Made by a program: the position numbers and the translations under genes. A stretch of DNA of 5,822 bases. Origin: Actinomycetes bacterium. Lineage in GTDB: Bacteria; Actinomycetota; Actinomycetes; Actinomycetales; Cellulomonadaceae. How positions within the stretch are numbered: the first letter of the stretch is position 1; each line of letters begins with the position of its first letter. The stretch spans positions 1 to 5,822 of the forward strand of contig JAEWOA010000285.1 in NCBI GenBank assembly GCA_023461115.1. Reading direction: 5' to 3'. Positions 1 to 5,249 of the stretch are shown in pieces. The notes beneath the pieces were generated by a model that saw only the letters and a program-made list of their open reading frames with translations, was not told the DNA's origin and made no database searches.

Positions 1-469
1 CGGCACGCTCGAGCAGCTCGCCGCGCTCGCCGCCGCTCCCCCTGCCCGCGCGCGCGTGATCGCGCTCCAGGTCGCGGGCGCGTTCCACACCGAGCACATG
101 GCCCCCGCGGTCGACGAGCTGCGCGCGGCCGCGGCGCAGGTCTCGCCGGGCGAGCCCGGGGTCCGGCTCCTGACCAACTCCGACGGCTCGGTCGTCGCGG
201 ACGGCGCCGACGCGCTCGCGATGATCGTCAAGCAGGTGGCCAACCCCGTGCGCTGGGACCTGTGCCAGGCCGCACTCCTCGAGCTCGGCGTCACCGGGCT
301 GCTCGAGGTCGCGCCGGGAGGAGTGCTCACCGGCCTGGCGCGTCGTACGCTGCCCGGGGTCGAGACGGTCGCCGTCAAGACCCCTGCCGACGTGGACGCA
401 GCGCGCGACCTCGTGCGCCGCCACGCCGGTTCCACCGCCTCCGCCTCGAACCAGGAGCAGCAGTCGTGA
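1..469 (+). CDS. fabD: Malonyl-CoA:ACP transacylase, C-terminal part (5' end outside window)
   Basis: FabD moves the malonyl group from malonyl-CoA to the phosphopantetheine arm of ACP, supplying the extender unit for type II fatty acid synthesis in the cytoplasm. The reading frame is open from base 2, so 155 C-terminal residues are visible. The nucleophile-elbow serine (GHSxG) lies upstream of the window. The segment VAGAFHTEHMAPA carries the family's catalytic histidine (29th visible residue). It is followed by the typical C-terminal block NPVRWDLC...LGVTGLLEVAPGGVLTGLARR and the ending PGVETVAVKTPADVDAARDLV. The stop TGA (467-469) shares bases with the GTG start of fabH, so the two are probably translationally coupled. 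The tail after the last helix (about the last 15 residues, Ser/Gln-rich) is not conserved in style. The call rests on family motifs and on being directly followed by fabH, acpP and fabF. I see nothing broken. Confidence 0.96.
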   Translation, partial: GTLEQLAALAAAPPARARVIALQVAGAFHTEHMAPAVDELRAAAAQVSPGEPGVRLLTNSDGSVVADGADALAMIVKQVANPVRWDLCQAALLELGVTGLLEVAPGGVLTGLARRTLPGVETVAVKTPADVDAARDLVRRHAGSTASASNQEQQS

Positions 470-1470
470 CCCCTCCCCTCCTCACGCAGGCCACCGGCCC
501 CGCGCACACCCGGATCCTCGGCCTCGGCGGAGTCCGCGGTGAGCGCGTGGTCCCGAACGACGAGATCGTCGGGCCCATCGAGTCGTCGGACGAGTGGATC
601 CGCCAGCGGACGGGGATCGTCACGCGCCGCCGCGCGACGGCGGAGGTCGACGTGCTCGACCTGGCCGAGGGCGCCGCGCGCAAGGCGATGGACCGCGCCG
701 GGCTGCAGGGCGCGGACATCGACGCGGTGATCGTGTCGACTGTCACCTACTTCCACCAGACCCCGTCCGCGGCCGCGATCATCGCGGACCGCCTCGGGGC
801 CACGCCCGCCGCGGCGTTCGACATCTCGGCCGCGTGCGCGGGCTACTGCTACGGCATCGCGCAGGCCGACGCGCTGGTCCGCTCGGGCCTCGCGCGGCAC
901 GTGCTGGTGATCGGCGCCGAGAAGATGAGCGAGTTCATCGACCCGACGGACCGCTCCATCTCGTTCCTGCTGGGCGACGGCGCGGGCGCGGTCGTCGTCG
1001 GCCCGTCCGACACCCCGGGCATCGGCCCGACCGTGTGGGGCTCCGACGGGAGCCAGGCGCAGGCCATCCGCCAGACGCACTCGTGGCTCGCGACGCGCGA
1101 CGAGGGCGCCGGCTGGCCGACGCTGCGCCAGGAGGGCCAGTCGGTGTTCAAGTGGGCCGTGTGGCAGATGGCGCCGGTCGCGCAGAAGGCGCTGGACGCC
1201 GCCGGCGTGAGCGCGAGCGAGATCGACGCGTTCATCCCGCACCAGGCCAACATGCGGATCATCGACCTGCTGATCAAGCAGCTCAAGCTGCCCGAGACGG
1301 TGGTGGTCGCCCGCGACATCGCCGACACCGGCAACACGTCGGCGGCGTCCATCCCCCTGGCCACCGAGCGGTTGCTCGACGAGGGCCAGGTGAAGTCCGG
1401 CGCGCTCGCGCTGCAGATCGGCTTCGGCGCGGGCCTGGTCTACGCCGCGCAGGTCGTGGTCCTGCCCTAA
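466..1470 (+). CDS. fabH: Beta-ketoacyl-ACP synthase III (KAS III)
   Basis: FabH starts fatty acid chains by condensing an acyl-CoA primer with malonyl-ACP. In actinomycetes the primer is often branched, but primer choice cannot be read from this sequence. The GTG start at 466 overlaps the fabD stop and has an AGGAG site at 453-457, 8 bases upstream. The frame is open further upstream but lies over fabD. The product is 334 residues, normal for the family. The thiolase-fold catalytic triad is complete: Cys124 in ISAACAGYC, His259 in IPHQANMRI and Asn290 in TGNTSAASIP. The N-terminal block SSDEWIRQRTGI, the GDGAGAVVV loop and the C-terminal GFGAGLVYA are all typical. It sits between fabD and acpP in the usual actinobacterial order. 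After the stop there is a 70-base gap with a hairpin before acpP. No oddities in length or motifs. Confidence 0.97.
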   Translation: MTPPLLTQATGPAHTRILGLGGVRGERVVPNDEIVGPIESSDEWIRQRTGIVTRRRATAEVDVLDLAEGAARKAMDRAGLQGADIDAVIVSTVTYFHQTPSAAAIIADRLGATPAAAFDISAACAGYCYGIAQADALVRSGLARHVLVIGAEKMSEFIDPTDRSISFLLGDGAGAVVVGPSDTPGIGPTVWGSDGSQAQAIRQTHSWLATRDEGAGWPTLRQEGQSVFKWAVWQMAPVAQKALDAAGVSASEIDAFIPHQANMRIIDLLIKQLKLPETVVVARDIADTGNTSAASIPLATERLLDEGQVKSGALALQIGFGAGLVYAAQVVVLP

Positions 1471-1479
1471 CCCCCACCT

Positions 1480-1503
1480 CGGTACGGCCGCCCGGCTGTA
1501 CCG
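1480..1503 (+). promoter_or_regulatory. Hairpin in the fabH-acpP gap
   Basis: CGGTACGGCC (1480-1489) pairs with GGCTGTACCG (1494-1503) around a 4-base loop GCCC. This gives a 10-bp stem with one G-U pair. It begins 9 bases after the fabH stop and ends 37 bases before the acpP start. No T-run follows, so it does not look like a classical terminator. In this position it could be a partial terminator or attenuator, an RNase processing or stabilising element, or a structure that sets acpP expression apart from fabH. The structure is read directly from the sequence; its function is inferred. Confidence 0.55.
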
Positions 1504-1540
1504 TTCGTCCGACCCGTCCCACCCACACGAGGAGACACCC

Positions 1541-1789
1541 ATGGCGTACAGCGAGCAGGAGATCCTGGCCGGTCTGGCCGAGATCGTCAGCGAGGAGACC
1601 GGCCTTCCGACCGACTCGGTCCAGCTCGAGAAGTCCTTCACCGACGACCTCGACATCGACTCGCTGTCGATGATGACGATCGTGACGCTCGCGGAGGACA
1701 AGTTCGACGTCCGCATCCCGGACGACGAGGTCAAGAACCTCGCCACGGTGGGCGACGCGGTCTCGTTCATCGCCGGCGCCCAGGCCTGA
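1541..1789 (+). CDS. acpP: Acyl carrier protein
   Basis: ACP is the small acidic cytoplasmic carrier that holds growing acyl chains on a 4'-phosphopantetheine arm and delivers them to FabD, FabH, FabF and the reductases and dehydratase. The product is 82 residues, the usual length, without the long C-terminal extension of mycobacterial AcpM. The motif DLDIDSLSMM places the phosphopantetheine-bearing serine at Ser41, at the start of helix II. Acidic residues around it and in EDKFDVRIPDDEV match the recognition helix used by partner enzymes. The ATG at 1541 has an AGGAG site at 1530-1534 with 6 bases of spacing. Unlike fabD-fabH it is not overlapped by its neighbours: gaps of 70 and 76 bases flank it, each with a hairpin. 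That fits the usual need for much more ACP than synthase. Confidence 0.97.
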   Translation: MAYSEQEILAGLAEIVSEETGLPTDSVQLEKSFTDDLDIDSLSMMTIVTLAEDKFDVRIPDDEVKNLATVGDAVSFIAGAQA

Positions 1790-1800
1790 GCCTGACGCCC

Positions 1801-1834
1801 GGCCCGCCCCGCCGCGTCACGCGCGGGGCGGGCC
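1801..1834 (+). terminator. Strong GC hairpin between acpP and fabF, possible partial terminator
   Basis: GGCCCGCCCCGC (1801-1812) pairs perfectly with GCGGGGCGGGCC (1823-1834), a 12-bp all-G/C stem. The 10-base loop can itself form three further pairs (1814-1816 with 1820-1822) if C1813 is bulged. It starts 11 bases after the acpP stop and ends 31 bases before the preferred fabF start. No T-run follows; the next bases are CACTCCCCC. Actinobacterial terminators often lack a U-tract, so it may terminate part of the transcripts or protect the 3' end of an acpP mRNA. The stem is certain; its action is inferred. If it were a complete terminator, fabF would need its own promoter, and I cannot see a convincing one in the 31 bases left. 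Confidence 0.6.
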
Positions 1835-1854
1835 CACTCCCCCGACCTTGATCT

Positions 1855-1858
1855 GGAG
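1855..1858 (+). promoter_or_regulatory. Ribosome binding site that decides the fabF start
   Basis: GGAG lies 7 bases before the ATG at 1866 but only 1 base before the in-frame ATG at 1860, and it falls inside the frame if the TTG at 1848 is used. This spacing favours the ATG at 1866, which also gives the normal N-terminus, with VVVTGLG starting at residue 7. Confidence 0.65.
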
Positions 1859-1865
1859 CATGAGC

Positions 1866-3107
1866 ATGAGCCACGCAACCGACGTCGTCGTGACCGGCCT
1901 GGGCGCCACCACGCCCCTGGGCGGCGACGTGCCGAGCACGTGGGCCGCCGCGCTCGCGGGAGAGTCCGGCGCGCGCCGGTTCGAGCACGACTGGTCCGCC
2001 GAGTTCGGCATCCCTGTCGAGTTCGCCGCCACGATCAAGGTCAAGCCCGAGGACGTCCTGGCGCGTCCCGAGCTCAAGCGCATGGACCCGTCCGCGCAGT
2101 ACGCGATGATCGCGGCGCGCGAGGCGTGGGCTGACGCGGGCGCGCCCGAGGTGGACGGTGTGCGCCTGGGCGCCGTCGTCTCGTCGGGCATCGGCGGCAT
2201 CTGGACCACGCTGGACGGCTGGGACACGCTGCGCGAGAAGGGCGCGCGCCGCGTGCTGCCCATGACCGTGCCCATGCTCATGCCCAACTCCCCGGCGGCG
2301 TACGTGTCGCTGGAGTTCGGCGCCAAGGCGGGCGCGCACGCGCTGGTCTCGGCGTGCGCGTCGGGCGCCGAGGCGATCGCGTACGGCGTCGAGATGATCC
2401 GCTCGGGCCGCGCCGACATCGTGATCGCCGGCGGCACCGAGGCGACGATCCACCCCATGCCGATCGCGGCGTTCGCGGCGTCCCGGACTCTCTCGCTGCG
2501 CAACGACGACCCGACGGGCGCCTCGCGCCCCTACGACGTGGACCGCGACGGCTTCGTCATCGGCGAGGGCGCGGGCGTGGTGGTGCTGGAGAGCGCCGCG
2601 CACGCCGCCGCGCGTGGCGCCCGCGTGTACGCGCGCCTCGCGGGGATCGGGCTGTCCGCCGACGGCTACCACATCACGTCCCCCGAGCCCTCGGGCGACG
2701 GCCAGATCCGCGCGATGCGCTCGGCGCTCGACGACTCGGGCCTGGGCGCCCGCGACGTCGTCCACGTCAACGCGCACGCCACGTCGACCGTCGTCGGCGA
2801 CCTGATCGAGGCCCGCTCGATCCGCGGCGTGCTGGGTGGCGACAGCGACCACGTCGCGCTGTCGGCGACCAAGTCGATGACCGGGCACCTGCTGGGCGGC
2901 GCGGGCGCGCTGGAGACGATCTTCACGGTGCTCGCGGTGCACGAGCGCACGGCGCCGCCGACGATCAACGTCGCCAATCCGGACCCCGAGCTCGTGCTCG
3001 ACCTGGTCCGCGACAAGCCGCGCGACCTGCCGGCGGGCGACATCGCCGCCGTCAACAACTCGTTCGGCTTCGGTGGCCACAACGTGGCCCTGGTGGTCGC
3101 CTCCTAG
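1866..3107 (+). CDS. fabF: Beta-ketoacyl-ACP synthase II (KAS II)
   Basis: FabF elongates acyl-ACP by condensing it with malonyl-ACP, adding two carbons per cycle. From the ATG at 1866 the product is 413 residues, typical of KAS II; in-frame starts at 1860 and 1848 are possible but poorly spaced from GGAG at 1855-1858. The Cys-His-His triad is complete: Cys164 in VSACASG, His304 in VNAHATST and His341 in KSMTGHLLGGAG. The conserved lysine is Lys336 and the glycine-rich C-terminal loop NNSFGFGGHN contains Phe400 at the gatekeeper position. His304 is followed by Ala where E. coli-type enzymes have Gly (NAHGTST), a difference I associate with actinobacterial KAS II. Position after acpP and the cysteine active site support KAS II rather than a decarboxylating chain-length factor. 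Only one elongation synthase is seen here; there is no kasB-like second copy before the convergent gene. Confidence 0.95.
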   Translation: MSHATDVVVTGLGATTPLGGDVPSTWAAALAGESGARRFEHDWSAEFGIPVEFAATIKVKPEDVLARPELKRMDPSAQYAMIAAREAWADAGAPEVDGVRLGAVVSSGIGGIWTTLDGWDTLREKGARRVLPMTVPMLMPNSPAAYVSLEFGAKAGAHALVSACASGAEAIAYGVEMIRSGRADIVIAGGTEATIHPMPIAAFAASRTLSLRNDDPTGASRPYDVDRDGFVIGEGAGVVVLESAAHAAARGARVYARLAGIGLSADGYHITSPEPSGDGQIRAMRSALDDSGLGARDVVHVNAHATSTVVGDLIEARSIRGVLGGDSDHVALSATKSMTGHLLGGAGALETIFTVLAVHERTAPPTINVANPDPELVLDLVRDKPRDLPAGDIAAVNNSFGFGGHNVALVVAS

Positions 3108-3113
3108 GCAGGT

Positions 3114-3132
3114 CCGGGCAGAGTCCGCCCGG
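3114..3132. terminator. Small stem-loop between convergent genes
   Basis: CCGGGC (3114-3119) pairs with GCCCGG (3127-3132) around a 7-base loop, in the 34-base gap between the fabF stop and the minus-strand DUF3145 stop. The position suits a bidirectional terminator. The stem is only 6 bp and has no T-run on either side, so the assignment is tentative. In DNA this GC-rich a 6-bp inverted repeat can arise by chance. Confidence 0.4.
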
Positions 3133-3141
3133 CTCCGGCGC

Positions 3142-3642
3142 TCAGCCCACGCGGTGCAGCCACCGCACGGGCGCGCCGGCGCCCGCGTACCGGAAGGGCT
3201 CGAGCTCGTCGTCCCATGCCTGGCCGAGCGCCAGGTCGAGCTCCTGGCGCAGCGTGGCGAGCTCCTCGCCGTGCTCGAGCGCGGCGCGGATGCGGTCCTC
3301 GGGGATCACGACGTTGCCGTGCACGTCGGTCGCGGCGTGGAAGATGCCGAGCTCGGGCGTGTGGCTCCAGCGCGAGCCGTCGACGCCGTGGCTCGCCTCC
3401 TCGGTGATCTCGTAGCGCAGGTGCGCCCAGCCGCGCAGCGCGGACGCCAGGCGGGCGCCGGTCCCGGGGGTGCCCTGCCACGAGTGCTCCGCCCGGTACA
3501 GGCCGGGGCCAGCGGGCTGCGCGGTCCAGTCCATGGACACGCGGACGCCCACCACGTTGCCCGCCGCCCACTCGATGTGGGGGCACAGCGCACGCGGTGC
3601 AGAGTGCACGAAAAGAACACCGCGGGTGATCACACCGGCCAT
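3142..3642 (-). CDS. DUF3145 family protein of unknown function
   Basis: The predicted protein has 166 residues, the usual size of DUF3145, an uncharacterised family I know only from Actinobacteria. The match rests on the N-terminal MAGVITRGVLFVHSAPRALC and following HIEWA block, the Trp-rich middle (WTAQPAGPGLYRAEHSWQG, GWAHLRYEITEE) and the acidic ELDLALGQAWDDELEPFRYA near the end. I see no signal peptide, membrane segment or recognisable catalytic motif, so it is probably cytoplasmic; His13, Cys20 and His22 sit in the most family-like stretch. The ATG at 3642 is chosen because GGAGGA lies 4 bases upstream and it starts exactly at the conserved N-terminus. The frame is open to 3738, but the extra 32 residues look unrelated to the family. 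It converges on fabF and lies 176 bases downstream of def on the same strand. From memory, homologues often lie near fatty acid or pyruvate dehydrogenase genes in actinomycetes. Confidence 0.88.
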   Translation of the reverse strand: MAGVITRGVLFVHSAPRALCPHIEWAAGNVVGVRVSMDWTAQPAGPGLYRAEHSWQGTPGTGARLASALRGWAHLRYEITEEASHGVDGSRWSHTPELGIFHAATDVHGNVVIPEDRIRAALEHGEELATLRQELDLALGQAWDDELEPFRYAGAGAPVRWLHRVG

Positions 3643-3646
3643 GTCG

Positions 3647-3652
3647 TCCTCC
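3647..3652 (-). promoter_or_regulatory. Ribosome binding site that decides the DUF3145 start
   Basis: On the minus strand GGAGGA ends 4 bases before the ATG at 3642. It falls within the coding frame of the longer alternative starts (3654, 3738), so it supports the shorter protein that begins MAGVITRGVL. Confidence 0.7.
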
Positions 3653-3702
3653 ATCAGCGGCTCGAGGTTCGCCTTCCCCAACGACCTCAGTGCTGTGGCG
3701 GG

Positions 3703-3715
3703 CGCGCTAGGCGCG
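3703..3715. repeat. Short CTAG-containing dyad upstream of the DUF3145 gene
   Basis: CGCGC (3703-3707) and GCGCG (3711-3715) are inverted around TAG, about 60 bases upstream of the DUF3145 start codon. It contains CTAG, a tetranucleotide often under-represented in bacterial genomes. It could be an operator in the leader or promoter of the DUF3145 gene, but arms of this composition are expected by chance here. No convincing -35/-10 pair was found around it. Confidence 0.25.
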
Positions 3716-3770
3716 TCGCGGTTGTACAGGCACAGCATGCATGACGGGTGGGCCGGTGGCCAGCGCTTCG

Positions 3771-3785
3771 TCGGGCGTTGCCCGA
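3771..3785 (-). terminator. Hairpin in the def-DUF3145 gap, possible def terminator
   Basis: TCGGGC (3771-3776) and GCCCGA (3780-3785) form a perfect 6-bp stem with a 3-base loop, 34 to 48 bases downstream of the def stop on the minus strand. No T-run follows in the direction of def transcription. GCCCGA recurs at 3790-3795 and GCCCGG at 3801-3806, so the hairpin arm is part of a short repeat series spaced about one helical turn apart. It may end the def transcript or act as a protein site upstream of the DUF3145 gene; the sequence does not decide between them. Confidence 0.4.
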
Positions 3786-3818
3786 ATCAGCCCGATTTTC
3801 GCCCGGTGGCCGGCCGCG

Positions 3819-4307
3819 TCAGAGCTGCTCGCGGATGGCCCGCATGGCCTTCTTGCGCACGGAGCGCTCCAGGCGGTCCAGGTAGAGCATCCCGTCCAGG
3901 TGGTCCACCTCGTGCTGCAGGCAGCGGGCCATGAGCTCGGTGCCCTCGACGACCACGGGCTTGCCGTCGAGGTCAGTGCCCTCGACGCGCGCGTACCAGG
4001 CGCGGTGCGTCGGGTACCAGAGGCCGGGCACGGACAGGCAGCCCTCATCGCCGTCCTGGTACTCGTCCTGCGAGAGCTCGACGATGCGCGGGTTGAGCAC
4101 GTAGCCGATCTCGTCGTCGATGTTCCAGGAGAACGCGCGCAGGCCGACGCCGATCTGGTTGGCGGCGAGGCCCGCGCGGCCGTCGTAGTCGACGGTCTCG
4201 AGGAGGTCCTCGACGAGCGCCTTCACGCGGTCGTCGATCGTCGTGATCGGGTCGCACGGGGTACGCAGGACGGGGTCGCCGACGGTCCGGATCTCTCGCA
4301 TCGCCAT
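3819..4307 (-). CDS. def: Peptide deformylase
   Basis: Deformylase is a cytoplasmic metallohydrolase that removes the formyl group from the N-terminal methionine of new proteins. The 162-residue product carries all three family motifs: motif 1 as GRAGLAANQ (Gln51), motif 2 as EGCLS (metal ligand Cys90) and motif 3 as HEVDH (ligands His132 and His136, catalytic Glu133). Motif 1 begins Arg-Ala-Gly rather than the classical Gly-hydrophobic-Gly, a variant I associate with one actinobacterial deformylase group (GRAGLAA-Q, GVGLRAFS). Actinomycetes often have more than one def gene. No fmt is adjacent, so this may be the stand-alone copy. The start ATG at 4307 has no clear Shine-Dalgarno sequence; the ATG two codons later (4301) is no better. 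The start codon lies in the 3' arm of a small inverted repeat. The gene is divergent from the ABC-YhgE operon and upstream of the DUF3145 gene, 176 bases apart. Confidence 0.96.
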   Translation of the reverse strand: MAMREIRTVGDPVLRTPCDPITTIDDRVKALVEDLLETVDYDGRAGLAANQIGVGLRAFSWNIDDEIGYVLNPRIVELSQDEYQDGDEGCLSVPGLWYPTHRAWYARVEGTDLDGKPVVVEGTELMARCLQHEVDHLDGMLYLDRLERSVRKKAMRAIREQL

Positions 4308-4325
4308 GCGGACGATCTTCGCATG
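4305..4325 (-). promoter_or_regulatory. Inverted repeat overlapping the def start codon
   Basis: On the minus strand CATGCG (4325-4320) and CGCATG (4310-4305) flank a 9-base spacer, and the second arm contains the def ATG. In a leadered mRNA this 6-bp stem would hide the start codon; in a leaderless mRNA it would not exist. No good ribosome site is seen, so either is possible. Function is inferred. Confidence 0.35.
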
Positions 4326-4350
4326 CGTGGGCGTGCGCGACGGGCGACTT

Positions 4351-4377
4351 CCTGCCGGCGGCAGGCCCGCGGCGGGC
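4351..4377. repeat. Two abutting dyads in the def-ABC divergent intergenic region
   Basis: CCTGCCG (4351-4357) and CGGCAGG (4359-4365) form a 15-bp dyad with a one-base centre. GCCCGC (4365-4370) and GCGGGC (4372-4377) form a 13-bp dyad immediately beside it, sharing one base. They lie 44 to 70 bases upstream of def and about 100 bases upstream of the ABC gene. They could be regulator sites or RNA hairpins. High G+C makes chance dyads common, so this is weak evidence taken alone. Confidence 0.3.
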
Positions 4378-4445
4378 TCGATGTGAGCAGCGGCACGTCC
4401 CGGACGGGCGCCGATCGGTCGAAGTCGGGCGTACCGTCTCTTTGT

Positions 4446-4459
4446 ACTGACCGGTCAGT
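4446..4459. promoter_or_regulatory. Perfect 14-bp palindrome, likely TetR-family operator
   Basis: ACTGACCGGTCAGT reads identically on both strands and ends 16 bases before the ATG of the ABC-like gene, just ahead of its AGGAG (4463-4467). Its form (TGAC-centre-GTCA) is typical of TetR-family sites, and ABC/YhgE operons are often next to a tetR gene. A possible -10 element TACCGT (4432-4437) lies 8 bases upstream, which would put the operator at the transcription start; I found no good -35. A repressor bound here would block the ABC-yhgE operon and, being between divergent genes, might also affect def. No regulator gene is in the window, so its identity is inferred. Confidence 0.65.
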
Positions 4460-4475
4460 CTGAGGAGAGTCTCGC

Positions 4476-5249
4476 ATGGCGGCCACCGCCGACCCCGCAA
4501 TCGTCGAGCAGCCCGGCGATCCCGCCGCCCCCCACGCGCGCGACGCGATCGTCGCCCGCGGGATCGCGCTCCGCGGCGGCCGAGGCGCCGTCTTCGGCCC
4601 GCTCGACCTCGACATCGCGCCCGGGACCCTCACCGTCCTCCAAGCCCCGCAGGGCGGTGGCCGCACGAGCCTGCTCCTGACGCTCGCGGGCCGGATGGCC
4701 CCGAGCGACGGCACGCTCACGGTCGGCGGCCGCGCGCTCCCCCGCGGGCGTCGCGCCGTCCAGCGCGAGGTCGCGGTCGCGGGATTCGCCGGCATCGACG
4801 AGCTCGACGAGTCGCTCACGGTCGGCGCGCTCGTGCGCGAGCGGATCGCATGGCTCACCGCGTGGCGGCGCCGGACGCCCCGCACGACGCAGGCCCAGCT
4901 CGACGCCGTCCTCGCGCCCGCGTTCGGGCCACGTCCGGCGCCGCGCCTCGACGACGTCGTGTGGGACCTGGACGAGGTGGACCTGCTGCTCACGCGGATC
5001 GGCCTCGCTCTCGCGCAGCGTCCGCGCGCTCTCGTCGTCGACGACATCGACCAGGTGCACGACGACGAGCGCCGCCAGCTCGTGTGGTCACGCCTCGAGG
5101 CGCTGGCCGCCACCGGCCTCACGGTCGTCGCCGCGTGCGCGTCCGCCGACGAGGTCGAGCGCATGGCCTGGGAGCACCGCCCCGGCCTGGTGCGGCTCGG
5201 CACCGGTCCTCGGCTCCACCACGCACAACCCACCGAGGAGACGTCATGA
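4476..5249 (+). CDS. ABC-type nucleotide-binding protein with degenerate catalytic motifs
   Basis: This 257-residue protein has the outline of an ABC ATPase. A beta-rich start (GPLDLDIAPGTLTVLQA) leads to the Walker A region APQGGGRTS (57-65), a LTVGALVRERI helix, then LALAQRPRALVVDDID (Walker B) and GLTVVAA. The outline is normal but the chemistry is not. The Walker A lysine is Arg63. The LSGGQ position reads LDEVD (165-169). There is no Q-loop glutamine near 103-110. The Walker B glutamate is Asp190 and the H-loop histidine is missing (CAS, 221-223). It may bind nucleotide weakly and act as a regulatory or structural subunit. There are no membrane segments. The ATG at 4476 has AGGAG 8 bases upstream. 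Its stop overlaps the next gene's ATG, so the two are probably made together and the partner is the YhgE/Pip protein. The frame is intact with normal codon bias, which argues against a pseudogene. Confidence 0.85.
   Translation: MAATADPAIVEQPGDPAAPHARDAIVARGIALRGGRGAVFGPLDLDIAPGTLTVLQAPQGGGRTSLLLTLAGRMAPSDGTLTVGGRALPRGRRAVQREVAVAGFAGIDELDESLTVGALVRERIAWLTAWRRRTPRTTQAQLDAVLAPAFGPRPAPRLDDVVWDLDEVDLLLTRIGLALAQRPRALVVDDIDQVHDDERRQLVWSRLEALAATGLTVVAACASADEVERMAWEHRPGLVRLGTGPRLHHAQPTEETS

Noticed and set aside
594..1673. 359-codon + strand frame over fabH and acpP
   Set aside because: It runs out of frame through two clearly functional genes and yields Arg/Gly-rich sequence, so it is a shadow.
1767..3080. 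437-codon open frame on the minus strand opposite fabF
   Set aside because: It is antisense to a complete KAS II with all catalytic residues. Its translation is Arg/Ala/His-rich with no recognisable motif, as expected for a shadow frame in high-GC DNA.
3643..3738. N-terminal extension of the DUF3145 protein to the ATG at 3738
   Set aside because: The extra 32 residues do not resemble the family and the strong GGAGGA site would fall inside the frame. The start at 3642 fits better.
3736..3743. CATGCATG palindrome in the def-DUF3145 gap
   Set aside because: An 8-bp palindrome alone is weak evidence and nothing nearby supports a site.
3724..3760. Possible minus-strand promoter for DUF3145 using TACAAC as the -10
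   Set aside because: No acceptable -35 hexamer lies 16-18 bases upstream, so a promoter call is not supported.
4411..4418. CCGATCGG palindrome upstream of the ABC-like gene
   Set aside because: It is short and GC-rich, and is not spaced in a meaningful way from the 14-bp operator.
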